The position numbers and the translations under genes were made by a program. From assembly GCA_964598225.1 (NCBI GenBank), contig CAZRBG010000001.1:1-64000 (forward strand): a stretch of 64,000 bases of DNA, given 5' to 3'. The notes under the pieces were generated by a model. That model saw only the letters and a program-made list of their open reading frames with translations, was not told the DNA's origin and did no database searches. Shown here in pieces: positions 1 to 9,121 of the stretch. The DNA comes from SG8-4 sp964598225. GTDB taxonomy: Bacteria; Planctomycetota; Phycisphaerae; Sedimentisphaerales; Anaerobacaceae. Every line of letters begins with the position of its first letter. Positions within the stretch are counted from its first letter, which is position 1.

Positions 1-107
1 TTATTACGCCAGACCATATACAAATCGGGAAGTTATTTCATGCACGATCCTAAGGTTAAAATACGTGCGTTTGATTGTATTGAGACATAACAGAGCTTCT
101 TCCTTTA

Positions 108-1538
108 TTACTCCGATTTTTTAGGTCGGTACAGGTTGATGCACACTCCTGAGAAGATCCCTGCGCTCTCCATCAAAGTCTCCGAGAGAGTCGGGTGCGG
201 ATGGATGGTCATAGCCAGATCCGAAGCTAATGCCGCCATCTCTACGGCCAGCGCGCCTTCGGTTATTAATTCTCCTGCGTTCGTTCCTGCTATGCCCACT
301 CCCAGAACCTGCCCGGAATCCGCATCCAAGATCAACTTTGTAAGACCTTCGCTTTTGCCCAGGGTTGCGGCTCGTCCGGATGCCGACCACGGAAACTTTG
401 CAATCGTGACATTAAGATTTTGTTCTTTGGCCTGTTTTTCACTCAGGCCGCATTCGGCCACTTCCGGCATGGTGTATTCAACGAACGGAATGGTCTTGGG
501 CTCGAACGCAGCTTCCAGGCCTGCGATTGCCTTGGCCGCGACGATGCCTTCATGTGTTGCTTTGTGCGCTAATTGCGGCGGGCCCGCGATATCGCCGATG
601 GCGTAGATGGAATCGTCATTCGTCAGGCGGCGCTCGTCCACTTTCACAAAGCCCTTCTCGTCAGTCTCGATGTTCGTGTTCTCCAGGCCGACATCTGATG
701 AACTTGGTTTTCGCCCCACGGCAACGAGCACTTTTTCGTATACCCCCTCCTTCTTGTCTATATCTTCGCCTTCGAAGGCCGCTTTCAAACCGTTTTTCTG
801 CTCTCTCAGATCAGCCACTTTAGTTTTAAGCATGACCGACTCAAAAAGATTTTCAAGCCGCCTGGCCAATATTGAAATCAATTCCTGGTCCGAAGCGGGC
901 ATAAGTGTTGACGTCATTTCCGCTACGGAGACCTTCGTGCCTAAATTGGCATAGACACTTCCCAGCTCCAGTCCGATATAACCACCTCCGATTACCAACA
1001 TCGTTTCGGGAATATCATCTAACTCTAATGCGGCTCTGGAATCCATTACTGCTGCCGATTCATAAGGCAAACTGGGAAGCCTTGTCGGCACGGCTCCGGC
1101 TGCCAGTATCGCATGCTCGAAGGATAATTTTTCCGTGCCGTTGCCCTTTTTTTCAACCTCGAGCGTATTGCTGTCTGCAAATTTCGCTTTAGCCCGGATG
1201 TATTCGACTTTCCTTTTTTTGCAAAGATGCCCCAATCCTTTTGTGAGCTTTCCAACGACACTTTCTTTCCATGCTCTCAGTTTTTTCAGATCGATTTTGG
1301 GTTCGCCGAATTCGACGCCCCATTCTTTGGCTTCGCGGCCCTCAGTGATGACCTTTGCCACGTGCAGAAGCGCCTTAGTAGGTATGCAACCTCTGTAAAG
1401 GCAAACGCCGCCGGGATTTTCTTCGGGATCGATGAGGGTTACTTTCATGCCGAGGTCTGCCGCGTGAAAAGCCGCGGCGTAACCGCCCGGCCCCGCTCCT
1501 ACGACCACTACCTGTCTTGCATTCCTTTTTCCGCTCAT
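108..1538 (-). CDS. lpdA: Dihydrolipoyl dehydrogenase (E3 of pyruvate dehydrogenase)
   Basis: This flavoprotein re-oxidises the dihydrolipoyl arm of the E2 subunit and passes electrons to NAD+. The 476-residue product starts with the FAD-binding fold VVVGAGPGGYAAA, followed by the redox-active disulfide segment GGVCLYRGCIPTK, a second dinucleotide fold VIGGGYIGLELGS, and near the C-terminus the catalytic His-Glu segment HPHPTLSE. The open frame continues 140 codons upstream, but that part lies inside the E2 gene in another frame and is not conserved-looking. I therefore place the start at the ATG before the FAD motif, 25 bases after the E2 stop. It is the last gene of the SOR-DUF2769-aceE-aceF-lpd run. 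The assignment is firm. Confidence 0.97.
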   Translation of the reverse strand: MSGKRNARQVVVVGAGPGGYAAAFHAADLGMKVTLIDPEENPGGVCLYRGCIPTKALLHVAKVITEGREAKEWGVEFGEPKIDLKKLRAWKESVVGKLTKGLGHLCKKRKVEYIRAKAKFADSNTLEVEKKGNGTEKLSFEHAILAAGAVPTRLPSLPYESAAVMDSRAALELDDIPETMLVIGGGYIGLELGSVYANLGTKVSVAEMTSTLMPASDQELISILARRLENLFESVMLKTKVADLREQKNGLKAAFEGEDIDKKEGVYEKVLVAVGRKPSSSDVGLENTNIETDEKGFVKVDERRLTNDDSIYAIGDIAGPPQLAHKATHEGIVAAKAIAGLEAAFEPKTIPFVEYTMPEVAECGLSEKQAKEQNLNVTIAKFPWSASGRAATLGKSEGLTKLILDADSGQVLGVGIAGTNAGELITEGALAVEMAALASDLAMTIHPHPTLSETLMESAGIFSGVCINLYRPKKSE

Positions 1539-1563
1539 GGAAACCTTTCTGAAATCGAACGAT

Positions 1564-2937
1564 CTATCCGCCCTCGCGCATCGCCAAAAGAAACGGTTTC
1601 TCGAGCATCTCTCCAATCCACCTGAGAAAACGCAGGCCCTCGGCGCCGTCGATAACCCTGTGATCGTAGGAGAGTGACAGAGGCAAGACCAAACGCGGCT
1701 CGAACCTGCTGTCAATGTAGAGAGGCTGTTTGTTTGCTCGAGCCACACCCAGAATGGCGACCTGCGGCCAATAGATAATCGGGGCGAAGTTCGTCCCGCC
1801 GATACCGCCCAGATTTGTAATAGTGAAGTTCCCGCCGACCATATCATCGGGACCGACCTTATGTTCGCGCGTCTTCTGAGCCAATTCGGCCAGTTCCACC
1901 GATAGTTCCAACAGGCTCTTCTTGTCTGCATCACGTATGACAGGGACCAACAGACCACGGTCGGTATCTACGGCGACGGCAACATTGATGAATTGTTTGT
2001 AGATGATCTCCTGTCTTTCCAGGTCAAGACTGGCATTTACGATCGGAAATTCTTTAAGTGCCAATGCGACAACTTTCAGCAGAATCGACGTTACGGTCAG
2101 CTTACCGCCGGCTTCTTCTATCTTCTGAGAATACTGGCGTCGGAACTCTTCGAGCATCGTGACGTCCGCCTGATCGTACTGAGTTACCTGAGGCACGTTC
2201 GACCACGTATAACTCAACGTTTCGGCGATTTTCCTGCGTGTAGCGCTCATTGGCTTTCGCTCGACCTCTCCCCATTTCGTGAAGTCGGGCAAAGTCCTGG
2301 TTTCTTTTGCTTTGGCGGGCACGGATACGCCCGCGCCTGTAATAAGACGCTTCGCATGTTTCTTCACGTCGTCGGCGGAAATCCTGCCTGCCGGTCCGCT
2401 GCCGGAAACATCATTGATATCGATCCCGAGTTCGCGAGCCAACTGGCGCACGGACGGCGCCGCCGGAACAGTTTCCGAAGGTTTCCTTTTCTTCTCCGCT
2501 CTTTCCGGTTTGGCCGGCTCTGCGGTCTTCGGTTTTTCCGGCTTTTTTGCTTTTTCCTTTTTCTCAGCGGGCTTTTGTTTCGGTTTTTCCGGTTCTTCTT
2601 TTTCGGGAGGTTCCCGCTTTGCCTCTTCTTTTTTCTCTTCTTTTTCGGCTTTTTCCTCAGCCGGCTGCTCCTCGGCCTCTTTTTCTTCTCCTTCTTCGGC
2701 CTCGGTATCCACTTTTGCAATGGTCTGACCGACTTTTACTTCATCGCCCTCTTTTACGGCAACCTCAACGACTTTACCGCCGACAGGTGAAGGAACCTCA
2801 AAAGCCGCCTTCTCTGTTTCCAGTTCTACAACCGGCTGGTCGGCCTCTATGAAGTCACCGGTTTTTACAAGAACCTGGATGACTTCGCCCGATTCGACGT
2901 TCTCAGATATCTCGGGTAGCTTGATCTCTTCGGCCAT
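1564..2937 (-). CDS. aceF: Dihydrolipoamide acetyltransferase (E2 of pyruvate dehydrogenase)
   Basis: This is the 457-residue core subunit that transfers acetyl groups from the lipoyl arm to CoA. Residues 1-80 form one lipoyl domain, with the lysine to be lipoylated in ETEKAAFEVPS. Residues about 80-160 are an extreme Glu/Lys/Pro linker. A peripheral subunit-binding domain follows (SVRQLARELGIDINDVSGSG), then the catalytic domain ending with the active-site motif DHRVIDGAEG (His426). Only one lipoyl domain is present, fewer than in E. coli. The linker DNA is low in complexity and produces long spurious frames on both strands. The gene lies 38 bases after aceE and 25 before lpd, so co-transcription is likely. 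Confidence 0.97.
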   Translation of the reverse strand: MAEEIKLPEISENVESGEVIQVLVKTGDFIEADQPVVELETEKAAFEVPSPVGGKVVEVAVKEGDEVKVGQTIAKVDTEAEEGEEKEAEEQPAEEKAEKEEKKEEAKREPPEKEEPEKPKQKPAEKKEKAKKPEKPKTAEPAKPERAEKKRKPSETVPAAPSVRQLARELGIDINDVSGSGPAGRISADDVKKHAKRLITGAGVSVPAKAKETRTLPDFTKWGEVERKPMSATRRKIAETLSYTWSNVPQVTQYDQADVTMLEEFRRQYSQKIEEAGGKLTVTSILLKVVALALKEFPIVNASLDLERQEIIYKQFINVAVAVDTDRGLLVPVIRDADKKSLLELSVELAELAQKTREHKVGPDDMVGGNFTITNLGGIGGTNFAPIIYWPQVAILGVARANKQPLYIDSRFEPRLVLPLSLSYDHRVIDGAEGLRFLRWIGEMLEKPFLLAMREGG

Positions 2938-2975
2938 TGCTCCGGTTCCTTCTATGTTTTTTGGTCATTCGGTTG

Positions 2976-5642
2976 TCAGACGTACATCGCATGGATTTTC
3001 TCGGGATCGACGTCCAAATCCTTAACGGCTTTTCCGGGCACTTCGGTCTCTATTTTGCCTTCAGCAGCAAGAGCGTAAAGGGTTGCCAGTGCAATAGAAC
3101 GCTCATCGACTTCGAAATAGTGCCGCAGTGCGGCTCTGCCGTCGCTTCGGCCGTATCCATCAGTTCCCAGCGCAACCATCCTGCCCGGAACCCATTTGGC
3201 GATGGAGCAGGGCAGAGATTTCAGATAGTCCGAAGCTGCGACAAAGACGGCATCTTCTTTTTCGAAACATTGTTCCACGTAGGAAAGCTTTGGCTTTTTA
3301 TCGGGGTGCAGCATATTCCAGCGATCTGTTACGACGCCATCGGAATAGAGTTCCTTGTAGCTGGTGACACTCCAGACGTCGGCGGTAACGTCGTAGTCGG
3401 ATTGCAGGATTTGCTGAGCTTTCACTGCCTCGTTCAGGATTGCACCCCCGGCCAGAAGCTTTGCTTTGGCCTTTTTGTCGCCTTGTTCCGAGGCCTTATA
3501 TTTATACATTCCTTTGAGAATGCCGTCCTCTACTCCTTCGGGCATCGGCGGCATCTCGTAAAATTCGTTCATCATCGTGATGTAATAGAATATATTTTCC
3601 TGCTTTTCGTACATCCGATGCAGGCCTTCGCGCACGATCACCGCCAGCTCATAAGCAAAGGCCGGGTCGTAAGCCTTCAAGTTGGGAATCGAATAATAGA
3701 ATTGGTGGCTGTGGCCGTCCTGATGCTGAAGCCCTTCGCCGGAAAGTGTCGTTTTTCCCGATATCCCGCCGATCAGGAAACCCTTAGCCATCGAGTCTCC
3801 GGCCGCCCAGATCAGATCGAACATACGGTGGCAGCCGAATATCGAGTAAAACAGGAAAAACGGAATGGTGTAAATTCCGTGAGTAGCGTAAGATGTGCCC
3901 GCGGCTGTAAACGAGGACATTGACCCGGCTTCGGTAATCCCCTCTTCGAGTATGGCCCCGTCTTTCTGCTCGTTATAATAGAGCAGGCTCTCTTTGTCTA
4001 CAGGCTCATATTTCTGGCCGAGAGGAGAATAGATGCCGTTTTGTCGGAACAATGCCTCCATGCCGAAGGTTCGAGCCTCATCCGGGACAATCGGCACGAT
4101 CAGCCTGCCGATGTCTTTGTCTTTTAGCAGCTTGCCCAGAAGCCTCACCATCACCATGGTGGTAGCCACCTCGCGACCTTCACTGCCCTCATAAAATTCC
4201 TCGAACAATTTTTCTGAAGGCATTTTTACAGGTTCGACGTTGACAGTTCTTTTAGGAACATACCCGCCCAGCTTCTTTCTGCATTGGTGTAAATATTTTA
4301 TCTCTTCCGTGCTTTCATCCGGCCTGTAAAAGGGTGCTTCCTGCACTTCGCCGTCGGGTATGGGTATGCCGAATCGAGTTCGGAATTCGAGCAGTTCCTG
4401 TTCGTTCAGCTTCTTCTGCTGGTGAGTTACGTTTCTGCCTTCCCCGGCTTCTCCCAGGCCGTATCCTTTGATGGTCTGAGCCAGAATGACCGTCGGGGAG
4501 CCTTTATTCTCCACCGCGGCTTTGTAAGCGGCGTAAACTTTGACCGGATCGTGGCCGCCTCGTCTGAGTTTCTCGAGTTGCTCATCGGAATAGGTCTTAA
4601 CCAAATCAAGCAATTGTGGAGCCGAGCCGAAAAAGTCTTTCCGTATATAGTCGCCGCTGGAAACGGCGTATTTCTGGTATTGTCCGTCCGGCACTTCTTC
4701 CATTCTTTTGACGAGCAGGCCGTCCGTATCTTTCTCAAGCAGGCGATCCCAGTCCGAACCCCAGATAACCTTGATCACGTTCCATCCGGCGCCGGCGAAT
4801 AACGTCTCGAGTTCCTGAATAATGTTGCCGTTTCCGCGCACCGGGCCATCGAGTCTCTGCAGGTTGCAATTCACAACGAAAATGAGATTCTCGAGCTTGT
4901 CACGACCGGCCAGACTTATGGCGCCCAGGCTCTCAGGTTCGTCCATCTCGCCGTCTCCCAGAAAAGCCCATATCTTCTGGTCTGACGGCTTCTTCAAGCC
5001 TCTGTTTTCCAAGTATTGATTAAACCGGGCCTGATAGATAGACATGATCGGGGACAGGCCCATCGATACAGTCGGAAACTCCCAGAAATCCGGCAATAAT
5101 CTCGGATGAGGATAAGATGGCAGGCCTCCCTCGGGCTTCAGCTCTCGTCTGAAGTTCTCAAGGTCGATACCGGAAAGACGGCCTTCCAGGAAGGCCCGGG
5201 CGTATACACCCGGTGAAGCATGACCTTGAAAATAGATAATGTCGCCTTCCTGCTCATCGTTTTTGGCCCTAAAGAAATGATTGAAACCGACCTCCCACAA
5301 GGTGGCCGCCGAGGCATACGAGGAAATATGGCCTCCTATGCCGCTTTCCTCTTTGTTGGCCCGAACCACCATGGCCATCGCATTCCATCGGATAAAACTC
5401 TTGATCCGACGTTCGATTTCCCTTCGTCCGGGATAAGGCACCTGTCTATCGGCAGCAATGGTGTTTATGTACGGCGTGGTCTGAGGTCGCCGCATCTCTA
5501 TGCCGTACTTGCGGGCGCGTATTTCCAGCTGTTCCAGTATGCTTGCGGCCCTGTCCCGCCCTTCGCTTTGGTAGACACCGTCAAAAGATTCGAGCCATTC
5601 TTGTCTTTCAAGCTCGGTAAGTTGTTGGTTTTCGTTTCCCAT
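2976..5642 (-). CDS. aceE: Pyruvate dehydrogenase E1, homodimeric type
   Basis: This thiamine-diphosphate enzyme decarboxylates pyruvate and acetylates the lipoyl arm of E2. The 888-residue single chain is the homodimeric (AceE) type, not the split alpha/beta type. The ThDP/Mg motif GDGEMDEPES lies at residues 229-238 and ends about 26 residues later with VVNCNLQ. HISSYASAATLWEVGFNHFF near residue 105 is also characteristic of AceE. The length matches E. coli AceE (887). It starts 40 bases after DUF2769 and is followed by aceF and lpd. A complete PDH complex beside superoxide reductase suggests an organism that meets oxygen but also protects itself against it; that physiological reading is inference. 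Confidence 0.97.
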   Translation of the reverse strand: MGNENQQLTELERQEWLESFDGVYQSEGRDRAASILEQLEIRARKYGIEMRRPQTTPYINTIAADRQVPYPGRREIERRIKSFIRWNAMAMVVRANKEESGIGGHISSYASAATLWEVGFNHFFRAKNDEQEGDIIYFQGHASPGVYARAFLEGRLSGIDLENFRRELKPEGGLPSYPHPRLLPDFWEFPTVSMGLSPIMSIYQARFNQYLENRGLKKPSDQKIWAFLGDGEMDEPESLGAISLAGRDKLENLIFVVNCNLQRLDGPVRGNGNIIQELETLFAGAGWNVIKVIWGSDWDRLLEKDTDGLLVKRMEEVPDGQYQKYAVSSGDYIRKDFFGSAPQLLDLVKTYSDEQLEKLRRGGHDPVKVYAAYKAAVENKGSPTVILAQTIKGYGLGEAGEGRNVTHQQKKLNEQELLEFRTRFGIPIPDGEVQEAPFYRPDESTEEIKYLHQCRKKLGGYVPKRTVNVEPVKMPSEKLFEEFYEGSEGREVATTMVMVRLLGKLLKDKDIGRLIVPIVPDEARTFGMEALFRQNGIYSPLGQKYEPVDKESLLYYNEQKDGAILEEGITEAGSMSSFTAAGTSYATHGIYTIPFFLFYSIFGCHRMFDLIWAAGDSMAKGFLIGGISGKTTLSGEGLQHQDGHSHQFYYSIPNLKAYDPAFAYELAVIVREGLHRMYEKQENIFYYITMMNEFYEMPPMPEGVEDGILKGMYKYKASEQGDKKAKAKLLAGGAILNEAVKAQQILQSDYDVTADVWSVTSYKELYSDGVVTDRWNMLHPDKKPKLSYVEQCFEKEDAVFVAASDYLKSLPCSIAKWVPGRMVALGTDGYGRSDGRAALRHYFEVDERSIALATLYALAAEGKIETEVPGKAVKDLDVDPEKIHAMYV

Positions 5643-5682
5643 TTATCGTGTCACGTGCGATCGTATCCTTGTAAGTGCGTTC

Positions 5683-5901
5683 TCATTCTGATTTGGCGCA
5701 GTAGTACATACCCGACAGTTTGTTTTCCATCCAAACCGGACATTCGGGGCAGTTGCACCCTCTTTTTTCAACGGGCCCTTCGCTCGGTCCCCGCGCACAA
5801 TACAGCCCCTCCCCGGGCTTTTGAGGATAACTCGGGCACGTCGAACAGTTTTTCTTCATGCATACCCTGAAATTTTCTTCTGTGTCTTCTACCTTTGCCA
5901 T
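5683..5901 (-). CDS. DUF2769-like cysteine-rich protein
   Basis: This 72-residue protein has ten cysteines in two main groups: CMKKNCSTCPSY near residue 14 and GCNCPECPVW near residue 48, plus CARG and YYCAKSE. The pattern fits the small DUF2769 family, known mostly from anaerobes and archaea and of unknown function. The cysteines could bind a metal or an Fe-S cluster, but nothing in the sequence shows which. It lies 32 bases after the superoxide reductase gene and 40 bases before aceE, so it is probably translated from the same message. A redox or metal-handling role linked to its neighbours is a guess. Confidence 0.75.
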   Translation of the reverse strand: MAKVEDTEENFRVCMKKNCSTCPSYPQKPGEGLYCARGPSEGPVEKRGCNCPECPVWMENKLSGMYYCAKSE

Positions 5902-5933
5902 CTGTTCCGCCTCCTCATACTATCGGAGTCGCC

Positions 5934-6332
5934 TCACTTCACTTGGATGTCGACTTCACTTTCCCACGTTCCGTGCAAGTTGCACCTTTCGTATGCACGC
6001 AATTTCCCGTGGGAGTGTTCCAGCATCACGTTTGCCTTCATAACGGGGCAGGTTGTCTTCGCTGTCAGGTCCAGCCTGGCAAGGTACGTATCATCGGCGT
6101 AGAGTTCGATGAACTCGATAAAGTGGCCGGGCTCGTTCGGATGCTCCAGAAGTTTGCCGACTTCGACCATTACCTCGAAACATTCGCCCTTGCCAACGCT
6201 CTTGGGCGCCGAAATGACAGGCAGGTGTTTCTTCTCCAGATCGCTTGCATCCTGGGCGTTTTGGGTGGTATTGACACCACAAAAAATATCCTCTGCACAT
6301 TCCTTGCTGACTTCTTTTGTTTTCGTAAACAT
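5934..6332 (-). CDS. Superoxide reductase (neelaredoxin/desulfoferrodoxin family)
   Basis: This enzyme reduces superoxide to hydrogen peroxide without producing oxygen, a defence typical of anaerobes and microaerophiles. The 132-residue protein carries the ligands of the Fe(His4Cys) centre: His36 in EKKHLPVI, His64 and His70 in EHPNEPGHFIE, and Cys117/His120 in CNLHGTW. The extra N-terminal desulforedoxin Fe(Cys4) domain of class I enzymes is absent. Residues 1-30 instead hold two scattered cysteines. The ATG has a good ribosome site (AAGGAG, 7 bases upstream). It is the first gene of the probable operon leading into the pyruvate dehydrogenase genes. Confidence 0.9.
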   Translation of the reverse strand: MFTKTKEVSKECAEDIFCGVNTTQNAQDASDLEKKHLPVISAPKSVGKGECFEVMVEVGKLLEHPNEPGHFIEFIELYADDTYLARLDLTAKTTCPVMKANVMLEHSHGKLRAYERCNLHGTWESEVDIQVK

Positions 6333-6495
6333 TCGTGCTTCTCCTTAAATTAGATTTTCCTTGAAATTTTCCTTTGCAGTTTTCGTTTGACGGCTCAACT
6401 TTATTGTGCCTGCCACAAAAGGGAAATAAGAGAATTCCTTAATACGAGATGGCAAAACCCTTAATCTTCGTCCGCCGCTTTGTAAGCCGGAAAAA

Positions 6496-6524
6496 TTGAC
6501 AAATCCTTGCCGTTTTGTTACGTT
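6496..6524 (+). promoter_or_regulatory. Sigma-70-type promoter for the GHL15 gene
   Basis: A perfect -35 TTGACA at 6496-6501 is followed after 17 bases by a weak -10, TACGTT at 6519-6524. Transcription would start near 6531. This lies downstream of the first possible ATG of the frame (6515) but upstream of the ATG at 6566, and so supports the latter as the true start. Confidence 0.5.
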
Positions 6525-6565
6525 TGCCTGCGAATAACGACATCGCAGGAGTAATTCATAAAAGA

Positions 6566-7741
6566 ATGTCGAAGAAAATAATATTCTCGGCTCTTATCCT
6601 GATGGCCGTGGTCAGTCGGGACGTCGCTGCCGCTAAAGACCGGTCCATAAGCGAGCGTATCGCGGGCAGAGGCTTTCCGTCGGTTTTTCAGGCCTGGTCG
6701 CCGGCGGATAATGTGCCGGGAGAAAACAAGCTGGTAACCGCGGCACGGCACGACCTTATCTGGCACGGCCTCGGTTGGTACGGGCTCATCTGGGATAAAA
6801 GGCCCTGCGGGCTCGGCGAGTCGATCAGACCCGAGAGCATCGAGGCCGGACTGAACAAACGCAGAGAGTTGCTCAAGCTGAATCCGAATCTAATTCTTAT
6901 AGCTGAGATACGATATCGGGATGCATCGCGGCGTTTCCTGCCGGAAAATCACAAATGGTGGCGGCGGAACGAGGACGGAACGCTTGCCAAAGGCTGGGCC
7001 GAGGGCGGATTTCTCCAGCTCGATTTCGATAATCCCGAATACCGCGCCCATGTCGCAAAGCGAGCCGGCGCCGTCGTAAAGACAGGAGTCGTGGACGGAG
7101 TCCTGCTTGACTGGTGGCGCGACGATGAAAGCAGGCTGGAACTGGTCAAAATGGTAAGACAAGCTATCGGCGACGACCATCTGATCATTGCCAACGCCAA
7201 CGACAGAACAACTCCGCGAACGGGCCCGTACATCAACGGCTACTTCATGGAATGCTACCGGAGCAAAACGCCGAAGGACTGGCAAAGAATCGCCGAGACG
7301 CTCAAGTGGGCCGAGGTGAACCTCCGCGAACCTCGCGCCAACTGCCTCGAGACATGGTACCACAACTCTCGCGACGACCTGAACCTGATGCGAGCAACGA
7401 CCACGCTCGCCCTGACCTGCTCGAACGGCTACTGCCTGTTCTCCGACCCGAACCCGCTACCCACCGGCGACCACCGCCACAACTGGTACCCATTCTGGGA
7501 CGCCAACCTCGGCAAGCCAACCGCACCGGGAATCAAAATGCCCGACGGCACAATCCGCCGCAACTTCGACAACGGCACAGCCGTCTACAACCCAATGGGC
7601 AACAAAACCGTCACAATAACATTCGACCACCCCAGAGCCGGCACCGCTACCGGCAAAACATCAAAAAAACACACCATCAAGAGCCTCGACGGCGACATCT
7701 ACCTGAAGACAAAAAAATACAAGCTGTTTCAGGTATGGTAA
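6566..7741 (+). CDS. Secreted putative glycoside hydrolase (GHL15-like)
   Basis: The 391-residue product begins with a signal peptide (KKIIFSALILMAVVS, cleavage likely after AAA). The rest resembles the hypothetical glycosyl hydrolase family GHL15, a TIM-barrel group of unknown substrate. Barrel-like strands carry acidic and aromatic residues suited to sugar binding: LILIAEIRYRD, FLQLDFDNPEYR, GVLLDWWRDDESR and NGYFMECYRS. Aspartates in LDFD and LLDWWRDDE are candidate catalytic residues. I start at 6566 because it gives the signal peptide at the N-terminus and lies behind a promoter and an AGGAG about 14 bases upstream; the earlier ATG at 6515 lacks both. It stands alone between convergent and divergent operons. 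Confidence 0.75.
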   Translation: MSKKIIFSALILMAVVSRDVAAAKDRSISERIAGRGFPSVFQAWSPADNVPGENKLVTAARHDLIWHGLGWYGLIWDKRPCGLGESIRPESIEAGLNKRRELLKLNPNLILIAEIRYRDASRRFLPENHKWWRRNEDGTLAKGWAEGGFLQLDFDNPEYRAHVAKRAGAVVKTGVVDGVLLDWWRDDESRLELVKMVRQAIGDDHLIIANANDRTTPRTGPYINGYFMECYRSKTPKDWQRIAETLKWAEVNLREPRANCLETWYHNSRDDLNLMRATTTLALTCSNGYCLFSDPNPLPTGDHRHNWYPFWDANLGKPTAPGIKMPDGTIRRNFDNGTAVYNPMGNKTVTITFDHPRAGTATGKTSKKHTIKSLDGDIYLKTKKYKLFQVW

Positions 7742-7759
7742 TGGTGCCGCGCCGATGTG

Positions 7760-9118
7760 TCAGCTTTTGACAAGAATCGCCGTGTAGCCCCCGTCGCGGC
7801 CGAAACCTTCGGCTGACGGCAGAATGAGGCTGTCACATTCCGGCTCGAAGACCGAGTTCTTCAGCAGAAAATTGCCGACAAGCCCGCAGTTCTCGTCGTG
7901 CTGGACGCTGCACGTGCTGTAGCAGATCTTTCCCTGTGGCTTGACCAACTTAGCGGCTTTTTCGAGCAGCTCTCGCTGTATCTTGGCTAACCGATCCACA
8001 GCTTTGGGGCTAAGCCTATAACGAGCTTCTATCCTTTTAGCCAGCACGCCCGTATTCGAACAGGGCACATCCAGCAAAACGGCGTCGAATTTTGAATTCG
8101 GTATTCTATCATAGCGCGCGAAATGAACGCTTTTGACGTCGAGCCGGGTGATGTTTTCTTTGACCATCTCGAGCCGTCGTGCGTCGATGTCCGTGGCGAC
8201 GATTCTTGCCGAGTCATCCGTTAGTTCTGCTAACTGCGTGGTCTTGCCACCCGGCGCGGCACATAAATCCAGAATCTTCCAGCCGGGCTGTGGATTCAGA
8301 AGCCGAACCGGCTTCGAGGCCGTTATGTCCTGGACTGTGAACTGTCCTTCGGCAAAGCCCGGCAGATTTTTAACCGCCTTAGGACTCTTTAGTCTGATCA
8401 TCCCATCTTCAACTATGTCCGTCTCAACATCGCCGGAGGCCAACTTTTCGGCCAATTCTTGTGGTGTCACCTTCATCCGGTTGGGTCTGACGTAAATGCT
8501 CGGCCTGCGGTTGGATGCGGCACAAATCTGGCGCGTACGTTCCTCGCCAAACTCTCTGAGCCACTCGGTAACCAGCCATCCGGCCAATGAGAAGGCCACA
8601 CTGAGATAGCCGTCCGGCGAAGTCTCGTGATCCGGCAGAAAATCCGTGTCGAACTCGCACCCGTCCGAGAGCGATCGCGGTAGGGCCCGTTGGGCGCTCG
8701 CGTTTTCGAGCGAAACATGGCGATGTTTTATATGGCGTAAAACCTGCCGCAAGACGGCATTAACAAAGCCCGCCTGCTTTTTCCCTGTAGCGGCCTTTGC
8801 GTGCTCGACCGCCTCATTGACAATCGCATATTCCTCGGTCACGGGCGCATAGACAAGCTCATACACGCCCACACGGATAATATTGAGAAGGTGCGGCGAG
8901 ATTCTCTGTACCGGCCGGCCCGAGAACGTCGTTATTACCCTGTCAATAGCTCGGCGATTCCTCAGCGTCCCGAAGACAAGGTCCGTCGCCTGCTGCCTCT
9001 GCTCCGTCTTGCCAAGCAACTTGTCCAAAACCGGCCCGGCATAATTCCTCTCAGGATCGCACCGGTTCAACACTTCGACCGCAATCGCCCGCGCAGATTT
9101 GCCTGTCTTGTCGGCCAT
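7760..9118 (-). CDS. rsmB: 16S rRNA (cytosine-967 C5) methyltransferase RsmB
   Basis: This enzyme methylates a cytosine of 16S rRNA using S-adenosylmethionine. The 452 residues comprise an N-terminal NusB-like RNA-binding domain (about 1-140) and a C-terminal Rossmann-type methyltransferase. The SAM site is ILDLCAAPGGKTTQLAEL. Both catalytic-site cysteines of the m5C family are present, in DVPCSNTG and CYSTCSVQ. It follows fmt by 3 bases, and the def-fmt-rsmB order is a common bacterial arrangement. Codon use and spacing look like the neighbours. The match is firm. Confidence 0.95.
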   Translation of the reverse strand: MADKTGKSARAIAVEVLNRCDPERNYAGPVLDKLLGKTEQRQQATDLVFGTLRNRRAIDRVITTFSGRPVQRISPHLLNIIRVGVYELVYAPVTEEYAIVNEAVEHAKAATGKKQAGFVNAVLRQVLRHIKHRHVSLENASAQRALPRSLSDGCEFDTDFLPDHETSPDGYLSVAFSLAGWLVTEWLREFGEERTRQICAASNRRPSIYVRPNRMKVTPQELAEKLASGDVETDIVEDGMIRLKSPKAVKNLPGFAEGQFTVQDITASKPVRLLNPQPGWKILDLCAAPGGKTTQLAELTDDSARIVATDIDARRLEMVKENITRLDVKSVHFARYDRIPNSKFDAVLLDVPCSNTGVLAKRIEARYRLSPKAVDRLAKIQRELLEKAAKLVKPQGKICYSTCSVQHDENCGLVGNFLLKNSVFEPECDSLILPSAEGFGRDGGYTAILVKS

Positions 9119-9121
9119 TGT

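Noticed and set aside
2279..2790. Long Phe/Ser/Lys/Arg-rich reading frames on both strands
   Set aside because: They are shadows of the Glu/Lys/Pro linker of aceF; no start signal or family resemblance.
7252..7770. A 172-codon plus-strand frame
   Set aside because: It lies entirely within the GHL15 gene in another frame and is rich in Arg/Pro/His as expected for a shadow.
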